A stretch of 64,000 nt of DNA from Thiosocius sp963719025 (GCA_963719025.1 CAVRBK010000075.1:1-64000); one strand, 5' to 3'; shown: positions 9,122 to 18,963, numbered from the stretch's first letter. Numbers and translations: made by a program. The notes: generated by a model not told the origin, from the sequence alone.

Positions 9122-9871
9122 ATGGATGACGACGCCCTGCTGCGTTACAGCCGCCAGATCCTGCTTCCGGAGATCGGCATCGAAGGCCAGCAACGCCTGC
9201 AGGATTCGCGGATCCTGCTGATCGGGCTCGGCGGACTCGGCTCGCCTGCCGCCATGTATCTCGCAGCCGCGGGGGTCGGCACGCTCGAGGTCAGCGATGA
9301 CGACACGGTCGACCTGAGCAATCTGCAGCGCCAGGTGCTGCATACCAACGCACGCATCGGCCAGGGCAAGGCGCAGTCGGCGGAAACCGGACTGCATGCG
9401 CTGAACCCGACCACCCGGATACTGGCACGGGGCGGCCGGCTTGCCGGCGATGCGCTGGACGCGGCGGTCGACGCCGCCGACCTGGTGCTGGACTGCAGCG
9501 ACAACTTTGCAACCCGTTTCATGCTCAACCACGCCTGTCATCGGCAGCGCAGGCCACTGGTTTCCGGCGCCGCGATCCGCTGGGAAGGCCAGATCACGGT
9601 CTTCGACTACAGCGACGACAGCCCCTGCTATCGCTGCCTGTACAGTGAAGACGGCGAGGAGGAACTGCGCTGCAGCGAAAACGGCGTGATCGCCCCGCTG
9701 GTCGGCATCATCGGCGCGATGCAGGCCCTGGAGGCGCTGAAACTGCTGAGTGGCGCCGGCACCACGCTGGGCGGCAGGCTGCTTCTGCTCGACGCCCTGC
9801 GGCTGCAATGGCGCGAACTTCGGCTGCGTCCCGACCCGGCCTGCCCGGTGTGTTCGCACGGCCGCGCATGA
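9122..9871 (+). CDS. moeB: HesA/MoeB/ThiF family adenylyltransferase
   Basis: Activates the C-terminal glycine of a ubiquitin-like sulfur carrier (MoaD or ThiS type) by adenylation. Residues 1-80 carry RYSRQILLPEIGIEGQQRL, the nucleotide loop GLGGLGSPAAMYLAAAG and DTVDLSNLQRQVL. Zinc pairs are CYRC and CPVC, and the conserved LRCSENGVIAPLVG precedes the C-terminus. At 249 residues it is E. coli MoeB length. No rhodanese domain is fused. Its stop overlaps the start of the next gene (ATGA). A ThiF role cannot be excluded. Confidence 0.9.
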   Translation: MDDDALLRYSRQILLPEIGIEGQQRLQDSRILLIGLGGLGSPAAMYLAAAGVGTLEVSDDDTVDLSNLQRQVLHTNARIGQGKAQSAETGLHALNPTTRILARGGRLAGDALDAAVDAADLVLDCSDNFATRFMLNHACHRQRRPLVSGAAIRWEGQITVFDYSDDSPCYRCLYSEDGEEELRCSENGVIAPLVGIIGAMQALEALKLLSGAGTTLGGRLLLLDALRLQWRELRLRPDPACPVCSHGRA

Positions 9872-10458
9872 TCCTGTTCATCCATGGATTCGGCAGCTGC
9901 GGCTGGGGCGAAAAATCGCTGCAGTTGCGCCGCTATTTCGGTGTCGACCAGGTACTGGCCCCGGATCTGCCGTGTCACCCACGGACCGCCATCCAGCAAC
10001 TCGAAAGCATCTGTCGACGCTATCCCGTGCGCGCGCTGGTCGGGTCATCACTCGGCGGCTTCTACGCCACCTGGCTGAACCGCGAACACCCCCTGCCAAG
10101 CGTGCTGATCAACCCGGTCGTGAGGCCGCATGAACTGCTTGCCGATTTTGTCGGCACCCACCAGCGCTGGTGCGATAACTTCGCGTTCGAGGTGAGCGAC
10201 ACCCACATGGCGGCGCTGGACAGCCTGCAGCGCGACCGGCTGGCGCAGGACGAGGCCTACCTGGTGATGCTGCAACAGGGCGACGAGGTATTGGATTACC
10301 ATGACGCCGTATCCTTTTACTCAGACAAGACGCTGTTGCAGATCCGCGGCGGCAACCATCGCTTCGAGGGTTTCGATGGTTACCTCTCCTCGATCGGCAG
10401 CTGGCTCAAACAACACGGCGCCCTCCCCCATGCCAAAGAAACCGAAACCGCCTCTTGA
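9868..10458 (+). CDS. YqiA/YcfP-type alpha/beta-fold esterase
   Basis: A small alpha/beta hydrolase of 196 residues. It begins MILFIHGFGS and has the nucleophile elbow GSSLGG with Ser61, the family phrase GGFYATWLNREH, and a C-terminal GGNHRFEGF supplying the likely catalytic His. This matches the UPF0227 (YqiA/YcfP) family, for which short-chain esterase activity is known. Its start overlaps the moeB stop, and its end overlaps the next methyltransferase, so the three form one transcriptional unit. Confidence 0.85.
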   Translation: MILFIHGFGSCGWGEKSLQLRRYFGVDQVLAPDLPCHPRTAIQQLESICRRYPVRALVGSSLGGFYATWLNREHPLPSVLINPVVRPHELLADFVGTHQRWCDNFAFEVSDTHMAALDSLQRDRLAQDEAYLVMLQQGDEVLDYHDAVSFYSDKTLLQIRGGNHRFEGFDGYLSSIGSWLKQHGALPHAKETETAS

Positions 10459-11035
10459 TCTCGAGCGCCTGCGCCAGGACATCGTGTTCAACGACACCCT
10501 GCTCGGTCACCCGCTGACGTTCCACACCACCTGGGGTCTGTTTTCGCCCAAGGCGATCGACGAAGGCACCCGCCTGCTGCTCGAGCATCTCGAGGTGCGG
10601 CCGGACGACCGCGCCATCGATCTCGGCTGCGGTTATGGCCCAATCGGGCTGTCGATCGCCCGCTCGGCCCCACAGGGCAGTTGCCTGATGGTCGACAAGG
10701 ACTTTGTCGCTGTCGAGTACGCCAACGCGAACGCCGCGCGCAACCGGATCGACAACGCCAGCGCGATGCTCAGCGACGGCCTCAACCACGTGCCCGCGCA
10801 ATCCTTCACACTCGCCGTGACCAATCTGCCGGCAAAGACCAGCAAGGAACACTACTACCTGTTTTTCAACGATATCCACGATCGCCTGGAGCCGGGCGGA
10901 CGGTTCTATGTCGTCGTCATCAGCGGGCTTCGGCAGTTCATCGCCCGCGCCTTTGAAGAGGTATTCGGCAATCACCGCAAAATAAAGCAGGGCCGCCAGT
11001 ACACGGTCGCCCTGGCCGAACGCCGGCTGGATTAA
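10430..11035 (+). CDS. class I SAM-dependent methyltransferase, RsmC-like domain
   Basis: 201 residues from the ATG at 10430, overlapping the end of the upstream esterase gene. The segment HTTWGLFSPKAIDEGTRLLL, the SAM loop IDLGCGYGPIGLSIA and the catalytic-type TNLPAKTSKEHYY correspond to the C-terminal domain of 16S rRNA m2G methyltransferases (RsmC/RlmG). The N-terminal pseudo-domain of RsmC is absent, as in YbxB-like single-domain members. The target base is not predictable from sequence. Confidence 0.85.
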   Translation: MPKKPKPPLDLERLRQDIVFNDTLLGHPLTFHTTWGLFSPKAIDEGTRLLLEHLEVRPDDRAIDLGCGYGPIGLSIARSAPQGSCLMVDKDFVAVEYANANAARNRIDNASAMLSDGLNHVPAQSFTLAVTNLPAKTSKEHYYLFFNDIHDRLEPGGRFYVVVISGLRQFIARAFEEVFGNHRKIKQGRQYTVALAERRLD

Positions 11036-11099
11036 AGTTTCGGCCCCGCGCGGCCGTTAGTCATGGTGATCCACTTTTCTGCCCATGGGGAACTCCGGA

Positions 11100-12128
11100 A
11101 TGAGCGTCGGTCCCGACGACACCACTGCCGAGCTGGCCGCCGAATATCTGCGCCTGACCCTGCCGTTGATGAATCGCCACGACATCCCGGCGACGCCGCA
11201 GAACTACGCGACCTGGTACAGCTATGTCAGTGGGGAAAATCCGGAACTGAACGCCACCATCGATCGCCTGATCGAGGAGAAAACCCATTTTTCGGTCGCG
11301 GTGAATACCCAGCTCTACCGCCAGCACATCGCCGAGCATGACATCAGCAACATCGAGGAGGTGCGCACCGGGCTGAACAAGATCCTGGTCGAGGTCGGCT
11401 CGTCGCTGACCGAGGCCGGCAATGATGCCGACGCCTATAGCGGCAGGCTGGACAAGCTGGCAAGCAATGCCGCAAGCCATGGTGAGCTGCAGGGAATACG
11501 CGAGCTGCTGACGACGCTGATCGAGGAAACCCGTTCGATGCAGAACACCACGCAGCACATGCAAACCAACTTCGAATCCAAATCGAAGGAGATCGAGGAA
11601 CTGCAGGAACAGTTGCAGCATGAGCGCAAACGGGCCATTACCGACCCGCTGACCGGCCTGTTCAATCGCCTGGCACTCATCGACCGTCTGAACGCGGTCA
11701 TTGGCGAGATCGGCGAGGACGGTGAACCACCATCGCTGATCATGCTCGATATCGATCACTTCAAAGGCGTCAATGACACCCACGGCCACCTGATCGGTGA
11801 CCGGGTGATCCGCTTTGTCGCCCAGTCCCTGGAGAAGAACATCAAGGGCAAGGACTGCGCGGCGCGTTACGGCGGCGAGGAGTTCACCGTGCTGCTACCG
11901 GAGACCCCGGCGAACGGGGCCCGCTCGGTTGCCGAGTCCATCCTCAAGGCGGTATCGCAGGCCCAACTGGTACGTGCCGACAATAAAAAACCGCTGGGCC
12001 AGATCACGGTATCGGCGGGCGTGGCCCGCTACGAGATGGGCGAGGACATCATGGATTTCATCAACCGCGCCGACCAGGCGCTGTATCGCTCGAAAAACGA
12101 CGGACGCAATCGCGTCACCATCGCCTGA
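11100..12128 (+). CDS. diguanylate cyclase (GGDEF domain)
   Basis: Makes the second messenger c-di-GMP from GTP. Residues 1 to about 165 form a helical N-terminal region ending in a coiled coil (ESKSKEIEELQEQLQHERK). The catalytic domain has DPLTGLFNR, the metal site MLDIDHFKGVNDTHGH and the active loop RYGGEEF, an active GG(D/E)EF variant. The inhibitory I-site, normally RxxD five residues upstream, reads KGKD, so product inhibition may be weakened. No membrane segment is visible. The start at 11100 has GGGGA eight bases upstream; 11085 is an alternative. Confidence 0.93.
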   Translation: MSVGPDDTTAELAAEYLRLTLPLMNRHDIPATPQNYATWYSYVSGENPELNATIDRLIEEKTHFSVAVNTQLYRQHIAEHDISNIEEVRTGLNKILVEVGSSLTEAGNDADAYSGRLDKLASNAASHGELQGIRELLTTLIEETRSMQNTTQHMQTNFESKSKEIEELQEQLQHERKRAITDPLTGLFNRLALIDRLNAVIGEIGEDGEPPSLIMLDIDHFKGVNDTHGHLIGDRVIRFVAQSLEKNIKGKDCAARYGGEEFTVLLPETPANGARSVAESILKAVSQAQLVRADNKKPLGQITVSAGVARYEMGEDIMDFINRADQALYRSKNDGRNRVTIA

Positions 12129-12146
12129 GCGGCATTGCCGGCCAGT

Positions 12147-13185
12147 TCAGGCCAGGCCTTTCGCCAGCCACGGACCGATCATCCGGCTGACCCCGACCGG
12201 CAGTTTCTTCCAGGCGTTGATGAACAGGCGGTACTTGGGATTGTTCGGGTTCAGATCCGGCATCTCTGCCGCATTCACCAGGTGATACTCGTAGCTCAGC
12301 GGCTCGGGTTCGAATCCCCAGTGCTTCTTGAAACTGTAGGAACCGGTATCGACCTTGCTGCGGCCGAAATCGAACACCCGGCAACCGCGCTCGACCGCGC
12401 GCCGCATGACCTCCCAGTACATGAAATCGTTGGCCGCCAGGCTGCGCGCGGCGCGATATGCCGCCACCGTAAAACGGCAGAACCTGGTCGCGGAAATAAT
12501 AGTTCATCACCGAGGCGACCACGGTACCCTCGTGTCGCACGGTCAGCACGTCGACATCGTCGCCGAACTCGTCGCGAATGGCCTGAAAATGGGCCTTTGG
12601 AAATACCGGCGTGCCGAGGTTGCGCACACTCTGCGAATACGCCTCGTACAGATGTTCGATGCCGTCATCCAGTTCACCGACCAGGCCTGCCTTGATGCCC
12701 TTGCGCACCATCGCCCGCTGCTTGCGCGGAATCGCGCTGAGATTGGCCTCGTGATCTTCGCTGATCGCCTTTTTGAAGGTCACGTACAGACCGTCCTTGC
12801 GCAGCCAGTCATCGCGCACCGGCTGCTCATTGCGCATCTCCAGGTGATCGACCCCGAGATCCTCGGCCAGGTGCATCGCCCGCAGTTCGAGCGCCTCGCG
12901 CACGCCATCATCGTCGGCCAGCACGCCGCCGTAGACGCAGAAGGGCACCGAGATCAGCGAATGCCCGAACAACAGGTGCTTGACCTCGCCCAGCGGCAGG
13001 ACACCGCGCAGTTCGCCATCGGATTCCGCCAGCAGGTAATGCCCGGGATAGCGGTAGGTGGATTCGATCAGCCGCTTCCAGCCATAGCGGTGAAAGAAGG
13101 TGCCACGCGGATGCGCCAGCACATAGGCGTCCCACGCCGGCGCATCGGCTTCCGACGCCGCGCGGATCTGGATACTCTCAACCAC
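12147..13185 (-). CDS. FemAB-family GNAT-like protein of the XrtA/PEP-CTERM-associated type, one frameshift
   Basis: About 346 residues with the double GNAT-like fold of FemAB proteins. The N-terminal half begins VESIQIRAASEADAPAWDAYV and includes HRYGWKRLIESTYRY. The C-terminal half holds the telling block SLAANDFMYWEVMRRAVERG, then VFDFGRSKVDTGSYSFKKHW. These resemble the FemAB-like protein commonly found in exosortase (XrtA) polysaccharide loci. One extra base around 12460-12470, just after the segment VLPFYGGGIS, splits the frame. No exosortase or EPS genes are nearby, so the role here is open. Confidence 0.75.
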
Positions 13186-13296
13186 TTCACACCTCGGCAG
13201 GTAACAGGGTTACTTCGAAAAAGACGCACCAGCGGTTCGCCATCCCCGGTCATTGGCCAGGTCGACACAACCTCGCTGACGGCGTCACTGAACGGA

Positions 13297-14740
13297 TCAG
13301 CCGAGCTTCTTGCGCAACAGCTCGTTGACCTGCTTCGGGTTCGCCTTTCCCTGCGATTTCTTCATGATCTGGCCGACAAAGAAACCGATCATCTTCGGCT
13401 GCTTGTCGGCTTCGGCCGCACGATAGTTTTCGACCTGGTCCGGATTGGCGGCGAGCACCTCGTCGACCAACGACTCTATTGCACCCGTATCGGTGATCTG
13501 CTTCAGACCTTTAGCCTCGATCACCGCATCGGCACTGCCCTCGCCGGCCCACATCGCGGCAAAGACCTCTTTCGCGAGCTTGCCCGAGATGGTGTCATCG
13601 TGGATGCGTGCGACCAGTTGCGCGAAGGCCGCGGCGTCGACCGGGCTGTCGGTGATATCGATCCCGTCTTTGTTCAGCGCCGCGGCCAGCTCGCCCATGA
13701 CCCAGTTGGCCGCAAGCTTGGCATCACCTGCCGCCGCAGCGACGATCTCGAAGTAATCGGCCTGTTCCCGGCTCGCCGTGAGGGCATCCGCGTCATAGGC
13801 CGAAAGGCCGTAGTCCGACTCGAAACGCGCACGACGCGCATCCGGCAACTCGGGCATATCCGCCACCACGGCGGCCACGAAGGCCTGCATCGATCTCCAG
13901 CGGTAACAGGTCGGGATCCGGGAAGTAGCGGTAATCGTTGGCCTCTTCCTTCGAGCGCATCGAGCGCGTCTCGTCCTTGTTGGCGTCGTAAAGCCGGGTC
14001 TCCTGGACTACGCGACCACCGTCTTCGATCAGTTCGATCTGGCGCTCGACCTCAAAGTTGATCGCCTTTTCGAGAAAACGGAAGGAGTTGATGTTCTTCA
14101 GCTCGGCGCGGGTGCCGTATTCAGCCTGGCCCTTGGGACGCACCGAGACGTTGGCGTCCACCCGGAAGGAGCCTTCCTGCATATTGCCGTCGCAGATCCC
14201 GATATAGGTCACGATCTGGTGGATTTTCCTGGCATAGGCCACGGCCTCTTTGGCCGAGCGCATATCCGGTTCGGACACGATCTCCAATAGCGGCGTACCG
14301 GCGCGGTTGAGATCGATCCCGGTCATCCCCTGGAAATCTTCATGCAGCGACTTGCCGGCGTCCTCTTCCAGGTGCGCGCGCGTCACGCCCACAGTCTTGC
14401 GCGAACCGTCATCGAGGACGATCTCGACCTGGCCCTCGCCGACCACCGGCAGCTCCATCTGGCTGATCTGGTAACCCTTGGGCAGATCCGGGTAGAAGTA
14501 GTTCTTGCGCGCAAACACCGAACGCTCCGCGACATGCGCGTCGATCGCCTTGCCAAAGCGCACCGCCATGCGCACGGCCTCTTCGTTCAGCACAGGCAGC
14601 ACGCCGGGCATCCCCAGATCGATCAGGGCTGCCTGGGTGTTCGGCTCCGAGCCGAAGGCCGTGGAAGACCCGGAAAAGATCTTCGACCTGGTTGCCAGTT
14701 GCGTATGGACCTCAAGTCCAATCACCGTTTCCCATTGCAT
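13297..14740 (-). CDS. gatB: Asp-tRNA(Asn)/Glu-tRNA(Gln) amidotransferase subunit B, one frameshift
   Basis: The kinase/transferase subunit of GatCAB, which converts misacylated Glu-tRNA-Gln or Asp-tRNA-Asn. Seen are WETVIGLEVHTQL at the start, KNYFYPDLPKGYQISQ, the cradle block RVDANVSVRPKG, and FPDPDLLPLEI. An extra base near 13888 then shifts the frame into the YqeY-like tail domain, ending KQVNELLRKKLG. The ATG at 14740 has an AGGA site. About 480 residues when repaired. It is the last gene of a gatC-gatA-gatB order read on the minus strand. Confidence 0.94.
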
Positions 14741-14812
14741 GGGTTGATCCTCGTTGTTTCGTCCGATTGCCCCGGACAAACCCTATGGCTGTAGTGCAGT
14801 GCCCGCCGGCGC

Positions 14813-16267
14813 TCAGGCGAACCCTTCGGGGGCCTGTCGATGCCAATCTGTCGCCAGTTGCAGTTGATGCGCAACGTTGAGCAGACGCGCCTCGTCGAAA
14901 TAATTTCCGATCAATTGCAGACCGACCGGCAGCCCCGCGCTGCTGGGCGCCGGCACCGACATGCCAGGCAGGCCCGCCAGGTTGACGGCGATGGTGTAGA
15001 TATCCTGCAGGTACATGGATACCGGGTCATCGGCCTTGTCCCCCAGTCTGAAGGCGACATCCGGCGCCGTGGGACTGACAATCACGTCACATTGCTCGAA
15101 CGCCCGGGCAAAATCGTCGGCGATCAGATGGCGGACCTTTTGCGCCTTCAGGTAGTAGGCGTCGTAGTAACCGGCAGACAGCGCATAGGTGCCGATCATG
15201 ATCCGGCGCTGTACCTCGTGCCCGAAACCCTCGGAGCGCGAACGCTTGTAGAGGTCTTCGAGGTTCTGCGGATCTTCGCAACGGTAGCCGTAGCGAACGC
15301 CATCGAAGCGGGCCAGGTTCGACGAACACTCCGCGGGCGCGACCACGTAATAGGCCGGTACCGAGAGCCCGGCATTCGGCAGGCTGATGTCGACGATCTC
15401 GGCGCCGAGTTTCTGCAACTCATCGATCGCCGTCTGCACCGAGGCACCCACGCCGGCGTCCAGTCCCTCACCCATGAATTCCCTGACCACACCGATACGC
15501 AGGCCACGGATATCCTGGTTCAGCCCACCGACATAGTCGTCGACGTCGCGCGCCGCGCTGGTCGAATCGCGCTCATCGAAGCCGGCCATCGAGGCCAGCA
15601 TCATGGCGGCATCTTCCGCACTGCGGGTCATGGGTCCGGCCTGATCCAGCGACGAGGCGAAGGCGATCATGCCCCAGCGGGAACAGCGTCCGTAGGTCGG
15701 TTTCAGGCCCGTGATCCCGGTCAGCGCTGCAGGCTGGCGGATCGAACCACCGGTATCCGTGCCGGTCGCCGCGACACACAGGCGCGCGGCCACTGCGGCG
15801 GCCGAACCACCGGACGAGCCACCGGGCACGGCATCGGTATCCCAGGGGTTGCGCACCGGCCCGAAATAACTGGTCTCGTTCGACGACCCCATGGCGAACT
15901 CGTCCATATTGGTCTTGCCCAGCATGACCACGCCGGCCTGCTTGAGCCTCTCGACCACGGTCGCATCGTAGGGCGAGATGAAGTTTTCCAACATCTTAGA
16001 GCCGCAGCTGGTGCGCACGCCGTCGGTGCAGAAAATGTCTTTGTGCGCGATCGGTATCCCGGTCAGGGGGCCGGCCTCGCCCGCCGCGATCCGCTGATCG
16101 GCCGCCGCGGCTTCGGCCAGCGCCGACGCCTCGGTCACGCAGACAAAGCTGTTGAGACCGGCATCCAGCGCCTTGATGCGCTGCAACATGTGCTGGGTGA
16201 GTTCGGTGCTTGAGACCTGGCCGTCGCGCAGTGCGACCGACAGTTCCGCTAAGGTCTTGTTGTGCAT
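14813..16267 (-). CDS. gatA: Asp-tRNA(Asn)/Glu-tRNA(Gln) amidotransferase subunit A
   Basis: The glutaminase subunit of GatCAB, an amidase-signature enzyme that releases ammonia from glutamine. It is intact at 484 residues. The Ser-cisSer-Lys triad is visible: Lys76 in GIPIAHKDIF, Ser151 in PGGSSGGSAAAVAA and Ser175 in DTGGSIRQPA. It lies 72 bases upstream of gatB and downstream of gatC on the same strand, consistent with one operon. Confidence 0.97.
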   Translation of the reverse strand: MHNKTLAELSVALRDGQVSSTELTQHMLQRIKALDAGLNSFVCVTEASALAEAAAADQRIAAGEAGPLTGIPIAHKDIFCTDGVRTSCGSKMLENFISPYDATVVERLKQAGVVMLGKTNMDEFAMGSSNETSYFGPVRNPWDTDAVPGGSSGGSAAAVAARLCVAATGTDTGGSIRQPAALTGITGLKPTYGRCSRWGMIAFASSLDQAGPMTRSAEDAAMMLASMAGFDERDSTSAARDVDDYVGGLNQDIRGLRIGVVREFMGEGLDAGVGASVQTAIDELQKLGAEIVDISLPNAGLSVPAYYVVAPAECSSNLARFDGVRYGYRCEDPQNLEDLYKRSRSEGFGHEVQRRIMIGTYALSAGYYDAYYLKAQKVRHLIADDFARAFEQCDVIVSPTAPDVAFRLGDKADDPVSMYLQDIYTIAVNLAGLPGMSVPAPSSAGLPVGLQLIGNYFDEARLLNVAHQLQLATDWHRQAPEGFA

Positions 16268-16353
16268 GAGACTTCTGAGAATCCAGGGTCAGGGTTGAGC
16301 TGCTCGCCGCGCCAATGACACTGGCAGAGGCAGGCTATAAATGCCAGATCGGC

Positions 16354-16641
16354 TCATTCGATGACTTTCGGCACCAGGAACAGGCCTTTTTCCGCGGCCG
16401 GCGCATTCGCCAGGTAGCGTTCGCGGCGGTTCTCTTCGGTCACCACATCGGGCCGCAACCGTTGCGCCATCTCGAGCGGGTGGGCCATCGGCTCCACATG
16501 AGAGGTATCGGCGGCATCCATCTGCGCGACCAGGTCGAGGATATTCGACAGTTCGCGGCCCAGGGCCTCGTTTTGATCGGGCGCCACGGCCAGGCGGGCC
16601 AGATGGGCGATCTTCGCGACGTCATCGGGTGTCAGTGACAT
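16354..16641 (-). CDS. gatC: Asp-tRNA(Asn)/Glu-tRNA(Gln) amidotransferase subunit C
   Basis: The small subunit that holds GatA and GatB together. It has 95 residues beginning MSLTPDDVAKIAHLARLA, with the family phrase VEPMAHPLEMAQRLRPD and the ending AAEKGLFLVPKVIE. The ATG at 16641 is preferred over upstream in-frame codons because the longer N-terminus is unlike any GatC. It is the first gene of the gat operon and divergent from mreB. Confidence 0.96.
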   Translation of the reverse strand: MSLTPDDVAKIAHLARLAVAPDQNEALGRELSNILDLVAQMDAADTSHVEPMAHPLEMAQRLRPDVVTEENRRERYLANAPAAEKGLFLVPKVIE

Positions 16642-16729
16642 AGGCTTATCAACCGGATTGAGGCTGGGACAAGGCGGCGAAATTAACACATTACGCGGCC
16701 AGCTCGAAAGAAACTGAGAACAGGTCTGC

Positions 16730-16758
16730 TTGCCGAACCACGGGGCCGTTGCTAGATT
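16730..16758 (+). promoter_or_regulatory. candidate sigma-70 promoter for mreB
   Basis: TTGCCG (16730-16735) and TAGATT (16753-16758) are separated by 17 bases, in the 224-base divergent gap between gatC and mreB, 107 bases upstream of the mreB ATG. This is pattern matching only. Confidence 0.45.
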
Positions 16759-16865
16759 ACGCGTCTTCCCGGGCCAAGCGCGCCCGGCACACCGCAAAAT
16801 CGTACATATTTTTTGGCCGAGGCCCCCTCAGACAGGCCGCCCGGCCGGGCACTGGAAATCATAGA

Positions 16866-17915
16866 ATGTTCCTTCGTCGTATTCGTGGACTCTTTTCCAA
16901 CGATCTTTCCATCGATCTCGGCACCGCCAACACGCTCATTTATGCGCGTGACCAGGGCATCGTGCTGAACGAACCCTCGGTGGTTGCCATACGCCAGGAC
17001 CGCGGTCCCGGTGGTCCAAAATCCGTTTCCGCGGTCGGCGAAGAGGCGAAAAAGATGCTCGGCCGCACCCCGGCCAACATCACCGCCATCCGGCCGATGA
17101 AAGAGGGCGTGATCGCCGATTTCACCGTCACCGAGAAGATGTTGCAGTACTTCATCCACAAGGTGCACGAATCCCGCTTGATCCGCCCCAGCCCGCGCGT
17201 GCTGGTCTGCGTGCCCTGTGGATCGACCCAGGTCGAACGCCGCGCGATCAAGGAATCCGCCGCCGGCGCCGGGGCGCGCGAGGTGTACCTGATCGAAGAA
17301 CCAATGTCGGCCGCGATCGGCGCGGGCCTGCCGGTCGACGAGGCGCGTGGCTCCATGGTGCTGGACATCGGCGGCGGCACCTCCGAGGTCGCCATCATCT
17401 CGCTCAACGGGATCGTCTACTCCAATTCCGTGCGCATCGGCGGCGACAAGTTCGACGAGGCGATCATCAACTACGTGCGGCGCAACTACGGCACCCTGAT
17501 CGGCGAGGCCACCGCCGAGCGCGTCAAGAAAGAGATCGGCTCGGCCTATCCGGGCAACGAGGTGCGCGAACTCGAGGTCAAGGGACGCAACCTTGCCGAG
17601 GGCGTGCCACGCAGCTTCACCCTGAGCTCGAACGAGATCCTCGAGGCCCTGCAGGAACCGCTCTCGGGGATCGTCGATGCGGTCAAGAAGGCGCTTGAGC
17701 AGACCCCGCCGGAACTGGGTGCCGACGTCGCCGAGCGCGGCATCGTGCTGACCGGTGGTGGCGCCCTGCTGAAAGACCTCGACCGCCTGATCGAGGAGGA
17801 AACCGGTCTGCCGGTGATCATCGCCGAAGACCCGCTGACCTGTGTCGCCCGTGGCGGTGGCCGCGCACTCGAACTGATGGATGAGCGTGGCGGAGACATC
17901 TTCACCGTCGAGTAA
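16866..17915 (+). CDS. mreB: rod-shape-determining actin homologue MreB
   Basis: Forms membrane-associated filaments that direct lateral wall synthesis. It has 349 residues and is intact. Seen are the amphipathic start MFLRRIRGLFSNDLSIDLG, phosphate-1 DLGTANTLIYARDQGIVLNE, phosphate-2 VLDIGGGTSEVAIISL and the adenosine loop IVLTGGGALLKDLDRLI. It heads mreB-mreC-mreD-mrdA-rodA on the plus strand, so the cell is expected to be a rod or derived from one. Confidence 0.97.
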   Translation: MFLRRIRGLFSNDLSIDLGTANTLIYARDQGIVLNEPSVVAIRQDRGPGGPKSVSAVGEEAKKMLGRTPANITAIRPMKEGVIADFTVTEKMLQYFIHKVHESRLIRPSPRVLVCVPCGSTQVERRAIKESAAGAGAREVYLIEEPMSAAIGAGLPVDEARGSMVLDIGGGTSEVAIISLNGIVYSNSVRIGGDKFDEAIINYVRRNYGTLIGEATAERVKKEIGSAYPGNEVRELEVKGRNLAEGVPRSFTLSSNEILEALQEPLSGIVDAVKKALEQTPPELGADVAERGIVLTGGGALLKDLDRLIEEETGLPVIIAEDPLTCVARGGGRALELMDERGGDIFTVE

Positions 17916-17929
17916 CACGCAGCCTGAAC

Positions 17930-17955
17930 CGACGGGATGCCGCGGCACCCCGTCG
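17930..17955 (+). promoter_or_regulatory. strong GC-rich hairpin between mreB and mreC
   Basis: CGACGGG pairs perfectly with CCCGTCG around an inner self-complementary TGCCGCGGCA. No T-run follows, so it is not a classical terminator. It could be an mRNA stability or attenuation element setting MreB above MreCD. That role is inference. Confidence 0.45.
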
Positions 17956-18025
17956 ACCGACACCGCCGCGCGACGGCCGATCGTGCCGTCGCTCATGGCG
18001 CAGCGCACGCACTGAGAGAGTTACC

Positions 18026-18963
18026 ATCAAGCCGATATTTGCACAGGGCCCGTCGCAAACCACCCGCCTGGTGGCCGCCGTCCTGCTGTCTCTTGCCCTG
18101 CTCGTGCTCGACCATCGTTTCCATCACCTCGAGCAGCTGCGCAGCACCCTGGCGTTCGTGACCTACCCGCTGCACTACGTGGCCGACCTGCCGTTCACCA
18201 CCTCGCAATGGCTCGACGAGACCACCAGCACGCGCGGTCGCCTGCTCGAAGACAACACCGCATTGCGCAGCGATAACCTGCGCCTGCAGGCCGAGCTGCA
18301 GAAGTACGAATCGCTGCAGGCCGAGAACATGCGGCTGCGCGACCTGCTCGATTCCTCGTTCAAGATCGGCGACCGGGTGCTGGTGGCCGAGCTGTCGTCG
18401 GTCGACCTGGACCCCTACAAGCAGCAGGTCATCATCAACAAGGGATCGGCCTCCGGGGTATTCAGCGGCCAGCCGGTACTCGATGCCCATGCGGTAATGG
18501 GCCAGGTCACCCATGTGACACCGCTGTCTTCGACCGTGCTGTTGATCACCGACACCAGCCACGCCCTGCCGGTCCAGGTGTTGCGCAACGGCCTGCGCAC
18601 GATCGCGGTCGGCACAGGCCGGATCGACGAACTGCAGCTGCCTTATCTGCCGACCAACTCCGATATCACCGAGGGTGACCTGCTGGTCACATCCGGGCTG
18701 GGGGGCAAATTTCCACCCGGTTACCCGGTCGCCACGGTGACCCGGATCGACCGCTCACCCGACGCGCCCTTCTCCAACGTGCAGGCCGAGCCGCGCGCCC
18801 ATCTCGATCGCAGCCGCGAGGTATTGCTGGTGTGGACGGTAACCAGCCTGCTGCCGCCGCACGAGATGCCCGCGGATGAAGAGACCGCGCCGACCGCTGC
18901 CGACGCCGTGACGCCGTTGACGCCCCGGCCGCCGAATCCCCACGACAGGGGCCGGACGCATGA
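18026..18963 (+). CDS. mreC: rod-shape-determining protein MreC, ATC at the expected start and a late frameshift
   Basis: A bitopic periplasmic scaffold of the elongasome. The family N-terminus KPIFAQGPSQTTRL is preceded by ATC, not ATG, at 18026, with GAGAGAG five bases upstream where a ribosome-binding site belongs. The next in-frame start codon, GTG at 18071, would cut into the membrane helix VAAVLLSLALLVLDH. A coiled coil (ALRSDNLRLQAELQKYESLQ) and the beta domain (GVFSGQPVLDAHAVMGQVTH) follow. Near 18918-18926 one base is missing or two are extra; repaired, the protein ends ESPRQGPDA with a stop overlapping the mreD ATG. Confidence 0.9.

Noticed and set aside
12355..14061. 568-codon open frame on the plus strand opposite femAB and gatB
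   Set aside because: Antisense shadow of conserved genes; no recognisable domain.
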